Below are positions 52,522-61,440 of a stretch of 64,000 bases of DNA, one piece after another. A model generated the notes under the pieces. That model was not told the DNA's origin, ran no database searches, and worked only from the letters and a program-made list of their open reading frames with translations. Source of the stretch: Shewanella nanhaiensis (GTDB lineage: Bacteria; Pseudomonadota; Gammaproteobacteria; Enterobacterales; Shewanellaceae); assembly GCF_019457885.1 (NCBI RefSeq), contig NZ_JAHZST010000016.1, positions 1 through 64,000 on the forward strand. The letters run 5' to 3'. Both the position numbers and the translations under genes were made by a program. Within the stretch, counting starts at the first letter, position 1, and each line of letters opens with the position of its first letter.

Positions 52522-53391
52522 TTAGTTTGCTAGATGCTTTTTCAGCTTGCGCAGTGCGGCCTTCACCTTTTTGCTGTTTTCTGGTCCCATTCTGATCAAT
52601 AGCTTCTGTGCATTGGGTAGAGCTTCAAGTTGTGGGTCAACAAACTGATAGTTAACACTGACGCCATCAAGCTCTATTGGGCTATCTATGATGGGGGCAT
52701 CAAGCATGACATCTATGGCTTCAACCATGCGATCATTAAAGCTCATATCCCCATAGCCTAGCTCTTCAAATGCTTCTCCTAACAGGGGCGTTAACTCTTG
52801 ATAGGTCTTTGCCAACTGCTCCTCATCTAGGCCGCTGACTAAGTCGGCATACAGATCGTATCTGTGGTAGCTGTCTGGATTCAAATAGGTCTTGTTGGTG
52901 ATCTCTGAAACGGTAAACACTCGATTTGGCGCTTTCATCGGGCTGACTTTGCGGGCGAGCTCTCCTTGGGCTAAGTTGTCCACAAAAACCACAAAATGCC
53001 TAACAAGATCTTGCTCAACCATAAGCGGTTCGATCTTCATGCCATCGGCCATCTCAACGGCTTTGATGCTCACAAACTCATCGCTCTGGGATAAGCTTGG
53101 CAGAGGTTCAACTTCAGGGACGACAGGAGCCTCCTCAATCACCACTGGCTCAGGTTTTACCTCTATCACAGGCTCAGGAATAGGAGCCTCTGTAGGCAGA
53201 GGCTCAGCAGGGACTGGATCTGGCAGTTCGACGACCTCAACGATCTCAGGTTGCACAGGTTCTTGGGAGCTAAAGTAGTAGTAAGCACCACCTGACAGCA
53301 GTAATACAACAACGATAGCCACGATGGCGAGGGCATTAGCTCCTGCAGACTTTTCCTGCGGCGCGATTCTATCTTCTTGATTGACTTGCAT
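52522..53391 (-). CDS. DUF3014 family membrane-anchored protein
   Basis: A 289-residue protein with a single transmembrane segment (about 20-41), then a Pro/Glu-rich extended region (about 45-100, repeated PEPV-like units) and the DUF3014 domain (about 105-285) facing the periplasm. Function is unknown. It is transcribed leftward; whether it shares a promoter with the aryl-polyene operon is unclear because of the 302-base gap and hairpin. Confidence 0.87.
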   Translation of the reverse strand: MQVNQEDRIAPQEKSAGANALAIVAIVVVLLLSGGAYYYFSSQEPVQPEIVEVVELPDPVPAEPLPTEAPIPEPVIEVKPEPVVIEEAPVVPEVEPLPSLSQSDEFVSIKAVEMADGMKIEPLMVEQDLVRHFVVFVDNLAQGELARKVSPMKAPNRVFTVSEITNKTYLNPDSYHRYDLYADLVSGLDEEQLAKTYQELTPLLGEAFEELGYGDMSFNDRMVEAIDVMLDAPIIDSPIELDGVSVNYQFVDPQLEALPNAQKLLIRMGPENSKKVKAALRKLKKHLAN

Positions 53392-53532
53392 TTAGCATCC
53401 TTTGAACGAACGACTTGATGGAATTGGCATTAATAAGGGCTAGTCACCATTGTGCAATAATCAACGCCCTTGTCTAGCTAAGTTGGACTAATTAAAAAAT
53501 AATTAACCTAAGGTATCTTTTATTTCAGATAT

Positions 53533-55608
53533 TTAGGCCTGTACGTACTGCTCTCGCTCCCCAAGCCAACGCTGCACTATGCCATCGACATTGTCGGGAG
53601 CTTGCTCCATCACATGAACGGCTAGCTTTTGAATATGGGGGATGAGTGATTGGTCGCGGATCAGATCGGCAATTTTCATATCTGCCACCCCAGTTTGTTT
53701 AGTACCGAGCACTTCGCCTGGACCTCTTATCTCAAGATCTTTCTGCGCGATAATAAAGCCATCATTGCTCTGCCTGAGTACACCTAGACGCTTTGTGGCC
53801 ATCTGAGACAGAGGGGCTTTATACATGAGTAGACAGTGGCTGGCGATAGAGCCTCGACCGACACGGCCTCTTAGCTGGTGGAGCTGCGCGAGCCCAAGTC
53901 GCTCTGGGTTCTCTATTATCATCAAGCTGGCATTTGGCACATCTACGCCCACTTCGATAACGGTTGTTGCCACCAGTAAGTTAAGGTTTCCGGCTTTAAA
54001 TTCGGCCATCACAGCCTGTTTTTCAGCAGACTTCATTCGGCCATGAACTAAGCCTATTTTTAGCTCAGCCAAAGCAATCGAGAGCTCGGCGGCGGTATCT
54101 TCCGCTGCTTGGCACTCAAGCACCTCTGATTCATCAATAAGGGTGCAGACCCAGTAAACTTGTCTGCCATCATTGGTCACTGCTTGTCTAACACGTTCAA
54201 TTACTTCGCTGCGGCGAACATCGGATACGGCAACTGTTGTAACCGGTGTGCGTCCCGGCGGCAGTTCATCGATCACTGAGGTATCGAGATCAGCGTAGGC
54301 TGTCATCGCTAAGGTGCGGGGAATAGGAGTGGCGGTCATGATCAGCTGATGGGGGTGGAACCCTTGGCTTATCCCTTTCTCTCTGAGTCCTAAACGTTGA
54401 TGAACACCGAACCTGTGTTGCTCATCTATGATAATCAGCGCCAGCTTATTGAAGATAACCTTATCTTGGAAGATAGCATGAGTACCGATCACCATATGGG
54501 CATCGCCACTTTCTATGTCAGCTAGGGATTGAGCCCTTGCCTTTCCCTTAAGTTTTCCCGCTAACCAGCCAACTTTTAGGCCTAAAGGCTCAAACCATTG
54601 ACTGAAATTAATGGCGTGCTGTTCGGCAAGCAGTTCAGTGGGCGCCATCATGGCTACCTGATAGCCATTTTCGATCGCCTGTAGTGCGGCGAGTGCCGCT
54701 ACTAAGGTTTTTCCTGAGCCTACATCTCCTTGAACAAGACGCATCATAGGTGATGGTTTTTCAAGATCGCGGCAGATATCCGCACCTACTCTTTGCTGAG
54801 CGCCAGTGGGTTTAAAAGGAAGCTCTTTCAGAAAAGGGTTGAGCAGTTGCCCAGTGGCTGGCATAGAGATAGCGTTATCTTGATTACTACGCTGCCTTAG
54901 TTTCAACATACTGAGGTTATGGGCCAGTAGTTCCTCTTGAATGAGTCTTTGCTGTGCAGGGTGGTTTCCCTGCTCAAGTTCAAACAGGGCAACGCCAGTG
55001 TGGGGGCGATGCAGAAGTTGCAGGGCCTCTTTCAGACTTAAATTATTGGGTTGAAGCTGGGGTGGAAGTAGCTCCTGTAGACCGCCATTCTCCAGCAGAG
55101 ACAGGGCTTGATCGGTTAACTTGATCCAGCTTGCTTGTTTTAGTCCCTCGGTTGTTGGATACACTGGGGTTAAGGTATCACTGAGGGCTGCAGAGTCATA
55201 TTCACTGACCAGCTTGTATTCTGGATGTATGATCTCTGGTTGCTGTTTTCCACGGCGGATCTCACCATAGGCACGAATACGAGTGCCATTTTGCAGACCG
55301 TTTTTCTGAGCCATGGAGAAGTTAAAAAACCTCAGTACCATTGAGCCTGTATCATCACGCACTGTACAGGTCATCATGCGTTTGCGACCTTGGACTATCT
55401 GGCTTGATTGGATCACGGCTTCTATGGTGCCGTAGCTTCCGGGATAAAGTGAGGCGATGGGATAGATCTGAGTGCGATCTTCATATCGTAGTGGCAGGTG
55501 AAACAGGAGATCTTGTACTGTATTGATGCCGAGCTTAGCTAAGCGCTCTGCCATCTTCTTGGCAACACCATTAAGTTCAGTGACAGGAACAAGATCGAGT
55601 CTATTCAA
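53533..55608 (-). CDS. recG: ATP-dependent DNA helicase RecG
   Basis: Branch-migrating helicase that processes stalled forks and Holliday junctions. 691 residues against about 693 in E. coli. It has an N-terminal wedge/OB domain (about 50-155), Walker A GDVGSGKT (294-301), the DEQHRFG box (395-398 DEQH), MTATPIPRTLAMT, and a C-terminal helicase lobe ending QLRGRVGRG. No disruption seen. It appears monocistronic. Confidence 0.97.
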   Translation of the reverse strand: MNRLDLVPVTELNGVAKKMAERLAKLGINTVQDLLFHLPLRYEDRTQIYPIASLYPGSYGTIEAVIQSSQIVQGRKRMMTCTVRDDTGSMVLRFFNFSMAQKNGLQNGTRIRAYGEIRRGKQQPEIIHPEYKLVSEYDSAALSDTLTPVYPTTEGLKQASWIKLTDQALSLLENGGLQELLPPQLQPNNLSLKEALQLLHRPHTGVALFELEQGNHPAQQRLIQEELLAHNLSMLKLRQRSNQDNAISMPATGQLLNPFLKELPFKPTGAQQRVGADICRDLEKPSPMMRLVQGDVGSGKTLVAALAALQAIENGYQVAMMAPTELLAEQHAINFSQWFEPLGLKVGWLAGKLKGKARAQSLADIESGDAHMVIGTHAIFQDKVIFNKLALIIIDEQHRFGVHQRLGLREKGISQGFHPHQLIMTATPIPRTLAMTAYADLDTSVIDELPPGRTPVTTVAVSDVRRSEVIERVRQAVTNDGRQVYWVCTLIDESEVLECQAAEDTAAELSIALAELKIGLVHGRMKSAEKQAVMAEFKAGNLNLLVATTVIEVGVDVPNASLMIIENPERLGLAQLHQLRGRVGRGSIASHCLLMYKAPLSQMATKRLGVLRQSNDGFIIAQKDLEIRGPGEVLGTKQTGVADMKIADLIRDQSLIPHIQKLAVHVMEQAPDNVDGIVQRWLGEREQYVQA

Positions 55609-55745
55609 GGCCTATACCATTTTATTGTTGAGCATGAACTAAAACGAATACTCAAACACTGTATTTATATACATATACTATCAGATAAATGGATGATGGC
55701 AATCTTAAGCACTTCTTATACTGATTGGTATTAGTCTGCTTGAGG

Positions 55746-56342
55746 TTATAGCCAACCTTTCTGTTTGGCAATACGTGCTGCATCAATGCGATTGGAACCA
55801 TGAAGTTTGCTGGTGGCCTCACTGAGGTAGTTGCGCACAGTGCCTTCGGCGATAAACAGCAGCGAGGCTATCTCCGAGGTGGTTTTGCCTTCGCTGGCCA
55901 AGCGAAGTGCTTTGCGCTCTTTATCGCTGAGAGGATCGTTTTCACCGACGGCCATAATGGCCAGTTCAGGGTCGATAACGCGTTTACCGGCCATGACCTG
56001 CTTGATCCCCTGTATCAAACTCTCCGAAGGAGCATCTTTGAGCAGGAAGCCACCTGCACCGTACTCGATCGCGCGTTTAATGTATCCCGCTCTGCCAAAG
56101 GTAGTGAGAATAATCACCTTGATAGTACTGTCTTGTTGCTGGCACCACTGAGCCAACTCCAATCCGGTTAAACTGGGCATCTCAATATCGGTTAGCAGTA
56201 GATCAAAGGCTTGCGTCTTTAATAGCGATAGCGCTTGATCGCCATCGCAGGCTTGAGTCACTTCAAACTCGCCATCTAAGCTGAGCAAAGCCGCCAGTGC
56301 GCCTCTTACCATAGCTTGATCTTCTGCCAGTAATATCCTCAT
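55746..56342 (-). CDS. NarL/DesR-type response regulator
   Basis: About 198 residues: a receiver domain (AEDQ acidic pair, acceptor Asp in LLTDIEMPS near 51, Lys in LLKDAPS) and a LuxR-type helix-turn-helix (about 135-195, LASEGKTTSEIASLL). I chose the ATG at 56342, overlapping the kinase stop by 4 bases (ATGA). The longer frame adds 15 residues lying within the kinase gene. It works with the kinase encoded immediately upstream; target genes are unknown. Confidence 0.9.
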   Translation of the reverse strand: MRILLAEDQAMVRGALAALLSLDGEFEVTQACDGDQALSLLKTQAFDLLLTDIEMPSLTGLELAQWCQQQDSTIKVIILTTFGRAGYIKRAIEYGAGGFLLKDAPSESLIQGIKQVMAGKRVIDPELAIMAVGENDPLSDKERKALRLASEGKTTSEIASLLFIAEGTVRNYLSEATSKLHGSNRIDAARIAKQKGWL

Positions 56343-57439
56343 TCGATTAGGTTTCCTTGTTTGGGCAATATGATGCTGAAACGACACTCCTGTGTTAGAG
56401 CGTAATCTAAACGGCCATGAAATTCAGACAGTCTCTCTCTGATCCCACTTAATCCGTTACCCTCTTTGAGCTGCTTAAGCTTGCCGTTATCGATAACCTC
56501 TAGGGTGACATCTGTTGCGGATTCACTGAAACCGATGGAGCAGAGATCGGCCTGACTGTGGCGAATGATATTATTGCAAAGCTCGGTTAAACTTAAGATC
56601 ACCTGTGTTTCCAGTGCGGCTTTGAACTGTGGGATATCTCCCTCAAGACTCACGCTGAGTCCTTTATCTCTAAGGGTTTGACAGAGAAGCATCACGCTAG
56701 ATGTTAGCCCCTTATGTTTATAGCCAGATACGGTTTGGCGTATTTGACTTAGGCTCTCTCTGGCTATTTGGTTTAACTCCTTGAGTTGTTCCTGAGCTTG
56801 AACTTGTTGATCTTTGTCCAGCAGTTTCTGGGCTAATTCAGCCTTAAGGGAGATGCTGGATAGGTTATGGCCCATGATGTCGTGCAGATCTCTGGCTATT
56901 CGTTCACGCTCTAACATGGCCGCTAACTGGCTTATCTCTGATTGGCTTTGCTGCTCTTGGCACTTGGCTTCAACCCGTTTTCGCTCCACAACGCCAAATA
57001 GGCCCACGCCCGCGATGAGTAAGCTGCCATAAGTCACAAAATAGTAGTGCTCTATCCCTATGTATAAGTTGAGTGCCCCGAGGACTGCTACTAGGGCGAA
57101 GAAGCTGAGAATAGCGGTCTTAAGTGGATAGTAGAAACCGATAAAAAAGCCCGCAAAAGTAAACAGGGATAAGGAGCCTGTGTTGATTGGCGTAATTAAT
57201 ACACCTAAGGCTATCATCACTAAAATTGGAGTGTGAGCCTTGTCTCTTGGGCTGCGATATGCCCAAAAGTAGCAGTAGACAAAGGGGATTAAGGTTAGCA
57301 GGCTTACGCCTATCTCCCAGACTTGCATGTTACCGAGGATAAGCGGAATAAGGTAGAAAACCAGATTGATCAGGTAGACCCAAGACAGTTTATCTTCGCT
57401 GGTTTGAGTCGTTGTTGAGGCGGTATCTGTATTGTTCAT
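56339..57439 (-). CDS. DesK-type sensor histidine kinase
   Basis: A 366-residue kinase with four to six membrane segments in the first 150 residues and no large periplasmic domain, so it may sense the membrane itself, as DesK does. The HisKA_3 dimerisation motif has H186 in ARDLHDIMGHNLSS, and the HATPase domain has NNIIRHS, VIDNG and GNGLSGIRERL. It is coupled to the downstream regulator gene. Confidence 0.92.
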   Translation of the reverse strand: MNNTDTASTTTQTSEDKLSWVYLINLVFYLIPLILGNMQVWEIGVSLLTLIPFVYCYFWAYRSPRDKAHTPILVMIALGVLITPINTGSLSLFTFAGFFIGFYYPLKTAILSFFALVAVLGALNLYIGIEHYYFVTYGSLLIAGVGLFGVVERKRVEAKCQEQQSQSEISQLAAMLERERIARDLHDIMGHNLSSISLKAELAQKLLDKDQQVQAQEQLKELNQIARESLSQIRQTVSGYKHKGLTSSVMLLCQTLRDKGLSVSLEGDIPQFKAALETQVILSLTELCNNIIRHSQADLCSIGFSESATDVTLEVIDNGKLKQLKEGNGLSGIRERLSEFHGRLDYALTQECRFSIILPKQGNLIE

Positions 57440-57470
57440 TGTTTTGTCCGGATCACTTAGCTGGATGCAA

Positions 57471-57494
57471 TTAACACCGCCTTAGCGGTGTTAA
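57471..57494. terminator. Hairpin between the TPR-like gene and the two-component pair
   Basis: TTAACACCGC / GCGGTGTTAA is a perfect 10-bp stem with a four-base loop, 9 bases beyond the TPR-like stop. T tracts are weak on the minus strand, so it may be only a partial terminator upstream of the kinase operon. Confidence 0.5.
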
Positions 57495-57503
57495 TCGTTA
57501 TTA

Positions 57504-58184
57504 TTAATTGGCGGCGATTTGATTTTGTTTAAGTAGAAAGTTTGCCCAGCCGTAATCAGCTTGTACTTCTACTGCCGCTTGCCAATCGGCGATCGCGCCT
57601 TGACTATCTCCTGTGCTCTGTTTTGCCAGTCCACGCCAAGTGTAAGCTTCAGCGTGACCCCAACAGATCTCATCACAGGGAGTCTCATAAAGTGCTATCG
57701 CTTTACTGCTTAATTCCATTGCTTTTTTCATACTACCACCAAAACTAACCGGTGTGTTGAAGGCGGATATCGCCTGCACTAGTACAACACGGGGATTGGT
57801 GGGATCCAATAACTGAGCTTGTGCAAGTGCTTGGCCAATTTTAGGTCCTAAACTCGCGCCACGACTACTATCAAGCGCAATCTGCATACCGTAAACTGAA
57901 GCGAGTAGGGCTAAGTTCTCAGCATCGGCTTGGTCTAGGTTCTCTAGTGTGGCTTGCGCCGATGTTAGTGCGTTTATAGCGATTTCACCTTGACCGAGTA
58001 TGTTAGCGGTAATGGCTAAACGGTAATTAGCATAGGCTCTGTCATAATTTTGCGTCTGCTGACTGAGGTTTTGCAGTGCCGCCATATTCATGGTGTTTGA
58101 AGCTTCATCAATAGCTGGGATCTCGTTAGCGTGAGTTAGGCTAGGTAGTAGAGCAATGCCAGCGATAAGAATGGATGCTTTCAT
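57504..58184 (-). CDS. Exported TPR-like protein
   Basis: About 226 residues with a signal peptide (about 1-19, LPSLTHA). The rest is helical repeats resembling tetratricopeptide motifs, for example ANYRLAITANILGQGEIAIN and the C-terminal EAYTWRGLAKQSTGDSQGAI. There are two cysteines in TPCDEICW. It is a probable periplasmic scaffold. The ATG at 58184 has AAGGAG 6 bases upstream; an earlier in-frame start is not needed. It lies just upstream of the two-component pair and may be regulated by or report to it. Confidence 0.8.
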   Translation of the reverse strand: MKASILIAGIALLPSLTHANEIPAIDEASNTMNMAALQNLSQQTQNYDRAYANYRLAITANILGQGEIAINALTSAQATLENLDQADAENLALLASVYGMQIALDSSRGASLGPKIGQALAQAQLLDPTNPRVVLVQAISAFNTPVSFGGSMKKAMELSSKAIALYETPCDEICWGHAEAYTWRGLAKQSTGDSQGAIADWQAAVEVQADYGWANFLLKQNQIAAN

Positions 58185-58313
58185 GTCAATCTCCTTTTGT
58201 TGGGTACAGAACAATTATGGAGATAGGCGAGGTTTTATTGCAGATACAAAGGTCATGAGATCGGTATGACAAATGTCACTTTCGATGCAATTGGTATACT
58301 CAAAACCACTTCA

Positions 58314-58344
58314 ACAAAAAAGCCATCGGTATGTCGATGGCTTT
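58314..58344 (-). terminator. Rho-independent terminator of the Ca2+/Na+ antiporter gene
   Basis: On the minus strand AAAGCCATCG / CGATGGCTTT forms a 10-bp stem with a six-base loop followed by TTTTTTGTT. It lies 25 bases beyond the stop. Confidence 0.85.
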
Positions 58345-58368
58345 ATAGTTTCGCACTAGCAGTAGCTT

Positions 58369-59301
58369 TTAAGCAGAGGCTTGGGAGATCAAATAGCCGA
58401 TATAGGCTACATAGCCCAGTAAAAGGATCCCGCCTTCACGTCGGCCAATTCTAAATCCGGTCCAGGCAAAGGGAAGGACTATTAGTGCCAGTAGCAACAT
58501 AACAAGCAGATCAAAGTCTTGAATGCCTGCCGCTGCAATTGGGTGGATAAGGGCGGTAATACCCAATATACCTAAAATGTTAAACAAGTTAGAGCCAACG
58601 ATATTGCCTATGGCGATATCACTTTCTCCCTTACGGGCCGCAACAATCGAGGTGACAAGCTCAGGCATACTAGTGCCGATAGCCACAATCGTTAAGCCGA
58701 TGATCACTTCGCTGATCCCAAAGGTTTTTGCTAAGTCTACAGCGCCATCGACAAAGAGTATGCCTCCGCCAACTAACATGCTAATACCGGCTATGATGAA
58801 CAGTACCGATAGCATAGGGTGTTGTGGGCTAGTATCTAGCTCCTCACCATCATCGCTGTTTTTACTACTGAAGTAACTAAAGCTGAGGTAACACACTAGC
58901 AGTGTTGTCAGTAATGCGCCGTCCCAGAAGCTGAGCTGGCCATCGAGCAGAAGACCCCAGAACAGCATCGAGGCTGCGATCATAATCGGGATATCACGCT
59001 TAACCATTTGAGATTGAACCTGTATTGGACGGATCAAAGCTGTAATGGCTAAAATTAGGCCAATGTTGGCGATGTTTGAACCTATGACATTACCCAGTGC
59101 AATACCACTATTACCAGCAATTGCCGATTTTAAGCTAACAGCCAATTCTGGTGCACTTGTACCGAAAGCGACAATAGTTAAGCCAATGATAAGTGGGGCG
59201 ATCCCAAGCTTTAGGGCGATAGCGCTAGCACCACGAACTAGGGCTTCTGCTCCTAAAGTTAGGATGACAAAGCCACCGACAATAGCGAGTAAAATTAACA
59301 T
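58369..59301 (-). CDS. CaCA-family calcium/sodium antiporter (YrbG-like)
   Basis: A 310-residue inner-membrane exchanger with ten hydrophobic segments. The two inverted alpha-repeats are visible as GLTIVAFGTSAPELAVS (about 40-56) and GLTIVAIGTSMPELVTS (about 201-217), each followed by GNxxGSNxxN. It exchanges Ca2+ for Na+ or H+; in E. coli its relative lies near Lpt/Mla genes, not here. Single gene with its own terminator. Confidence 0.93.
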   Translation of the reverse strand: MLILLAIVGGFVILTLGAEALVRGASAIALKLGIAPLIIGLTIVAFGTSAPELAVSLKSAIAGNSGIALGNVIGSNIANIGLILAITALIRPIQVQSQMVKRDIPIMIAASMLFWGLLLDGQLSFWDGALLTTLLVCYLSFSYFSSKNSDDGEELDTSPQHPMLSVLFIIAGISMLVGGGILFVDGAVDLAKTFGISEVIIGLTIVAIGTSMPELVTSIVAARKGESDIAIGNIVGSNLFNILGILGITALIHPIAAAGIQDFDLLVMLLLALIVLPFAWTGFRIGRREGGILLLGYVAYIGYLISQASA

Positions 59302-59430
59302 ATTTGGTTCATCTTTAAGCAGGATAGAATTTGGGATACGCTAGCTTAAGGATTTTTGATAACAAGGCAATAAACTTTAGCTGAGCCAGCATTAATCTTA
59401 ATTAATTAAGGTATATTGTTAATAAGCGAA

Positions 59431-59460
59431 AAAAGAAAGCACGCTCGAAGCGTGCTTTAA
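59431..59460 (-). terminator. Rho-independent terminator of the acyl-CoA synthetase gene
   Basis: On the minus strand AAAGCACGC / GCGTGCTTT forms a 9-bp stem with a five-base loop followed by CTTTTTTCG. It lies 21 bases past the stop. Confidence 0.85.
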
Positions 59461-59480
59461 AATTAACGACTTGCTAGAGC

Positions 59481-61148
59481 CTAGAGCTCCTCCTCCCAAC
59501 GGACCTTGCCGCCACGAATACCATCGACAGTATCACTGAATTTTTTCTCTAAAACATGGCGCTTAATCTTCAGTGTGGGCGTGAGTATATCGTTGTCCAC
59601 GTCCCAAGGCTCAGTGACAACGATAATGGCGTCGACCGTTTCATGGGACTCGAGGTTAGGGTTGATACTCTCAAGGGTAGCCTTAAGTGAGCTGCGAACC
59701 TCCTCTCTGGGCTGAAGCCTTGCGCCTTCGGAGAGTTGCACCAGTGCAATAGGGTGGGGCAGGCCGGAGCCGATAACACATAACAGTTCGATATGCGGAT
59801 CTTGGGCCAGTTTGCGCTCGATAGGCACGGGGGCAACATACTTACCTTTGGAGGTCTTAAAGTTATCTTTTACTCGCCCAGTGATAGAGACGCAACCATC
59901 GGCATCGATTGAGCAGAGATCGCCTGTGCGGAAAAAGCCCTCTTCATCGAATGATGCTGCGGTAACCTCATCTTGTTTATAGTATCCCGTCATCAAGCCT
60001 GGGCTTTTTACCAATAGCTCACCACTTTCGGCTTGCTTGATAAAACTCCCCTCAACGGCTCGACCTACGGTGCCAATTTTGCTGGCATCGAAAGGGTAGT
60101 TGATAATGGAGTAGGCACTGTTCTCTGTCATGCCCCAGGCTTCACTGATGTTGAGACCAATTTTGTGGTACCAAGCGATCAATGAAGGTGGGATAGGCGC
60201 AGAGCCAGAACCGAGCAGACGACAATGTTCAAGGCCTAAACCCGCATGAATTTTCCGCTTCACTATGCCACTGATGATGGGCAGCTTAAGTAGGAAATTT
60301 AGCTTATCGTAGCCAATTTTATCGATAATGTTTTTCTGGAACAGACTCCAGAGACGTGGCACCGAGAAGAATACCGTTGGCCTTGCACGCTGCACATCGG
60401 CAACGAAGCTATCTAGGCTCTCGACAAAGGCCACGCTGCTGCCTGAATAGAAAGAGGAGCCCTCCATCGCGACACGCTCGGTAATATGAGCGAGTGGCAG
60501 ATAGGAGATGAGTCTGTCTTCGACATCAGTTTTAAGATCGCGTACAACTGCGTTACAGGTCCAGCCATAGCTAGCAAATGTCTGTATGGCGCCTTTAGGC
60601 TTACCCGTTGACCCTGAGGTATAAATTAAGGTCATGATCTGCTCTGGTGTTGCAAAGGGGACATCAATCAATGGTTGGCCTAGTTTAAGCAAACTCTGCC
60701 AAGAGTATTGCGCCGGCATTGTCTCATAGGGCATCGCCATTCTGAGAATATCACCACCGACGCCCGCTTCCTGATCGGCCCAGTAATCTAACTTACCGAT
60801 AAAGATGGCTTTGGCTTCGCTGTGTTCAAGCACATAGCGAATTGTGTCGGCGTTGGCGGTTGGATAGATAGGGACACTGATGTAGCCGCCATGCATGAGG
60901 GCAAGATCTGTAATAAACCATTCGGCGCAGTTCTTCGAAAGCACTGCGACTTTATCACCGGGTTCTAGGCCTAAATGCCTTAGCGCCCCTGCAATCTTCT
61001 GCATCTGCTGCTGCACATCTCGCCAAGTAAAGTCTTGATATTGGCCGTTGATGGGTTGCCTAAGATAGGTTTTATCACCCTGTTTGTCGACCCACTGGGA
61101 TAGCATCTCAACAGGGGTTTTCATTGTCGATTCCATCAGCGACTCCAT
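59481..61148 (-). CDS. Long-chain acyl-CoA synthetase (AMP-forming)
   Basis: A 555-residue ANL-superfamily ligase activating fatty acids with ATP and CoA. The P-loop motif is LIYTSGSTGKPKGAIQTF, the adenylate motif AWGMTENSAYSI, and the hinge region FRTGDLCSID followed by ITGRVKDNFKTSKGKYV. It resembles the eukaryotic-type or FAA-like group (about 550-600 residues) more than FadD. The ATG at 61148 has a weak ribosome site; the ATG at 61136 has GGAG 6 bases upstream and may be the real start. Confidence 0.9.
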   Translation of the reverse strand: MESLMESTMKTPVEMLSQWVDKQGDKTYLRQPINGQYQDFTWRDVQQQMQKIAGALRHLGLEPGDKVAVLSKNCAEWFITDLALMHGGYISVPIYPTANADTIRYVLEHSEAKAIFIGKLDYWADQEAGVGGDILRMAMPYETMPAQYSWQSLLKLGQPLIDVPFATPEQIMTLIYTSGSTGKPKGAIQTFASYGWTCNAVVRDLKTDVEDRLISYLPLAHITERVAMEGSSFYSGSSVAFVESLDSFVADVQRARPTVFFSVPRLWSLFQKNIIDKIGYDKLNFLLKLPIISGIVKRKIHAGLGLEHCRLLGSGSAPIPPSLIAWYHKIGLNISEAWGMTENSAYSIINYPFDASKIGTVGRAVEGSFIKQAESGELLVKSPGLMTGYYKQDEVTAASFDEEGFFRTGDLCSIDADGCVSITGRVKDNFKTSKGKYVAPVPIERKLAQDPHIELLCVIGSGLPHPIALVQLSEGARLQPREEVRSSLKATLESINPNLESHETVDAIIVVTEPWDVDNDILTPTLKIKRHVLEKKFSDTVDGIRGGKVRWEEEL

Positions 61149-61440
61149 GATTAATTAGTTACTTTCAAAGGAAATGTTGTTGATTTTAGTTTTTATTGAT
61201 TAGCCGCTTTGAGTATGGCGAAAAATGTGATCTATGACAAATGATTTGAATAATTGTGACGGGAATCGATACAAAATGAGATAAACCTTTAAATGAAGGC
61301 TGAGTGCATTTTCTATCTGTTAACTTGTATCTTTATTGCTATTGGGCTGGGTAGTTAAAGTTTGCTATGGAGGTTTAGATTGCAAGTATTTTGAACAAAA
61401 ATAGAATACAGTGGACTAAAAGGGTATATGTGATTTTAAA
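61149..61440. other. Intergenic region between divergent genes
   Basis: No gene. It holds divergent promoters for the acyl-CoA synthetase and serine hydrolase genes (not identified) and an end fragment of the dispersed repeat at 61284-61325. Confidence 0.45.
61284..61325 (-). repeat. End fragment of the dispersed repeat, copy F
   Basis: Read on the minus strand it gives GTTAACAGATAGAAAATG, then CACTCAGCCTTCATT, close to the end of copy C (GTTAGTAGATAGAAAATG, then TAACTCGCCTTCATT). Only the terminal 40 bp are present. Confidence 0.45.
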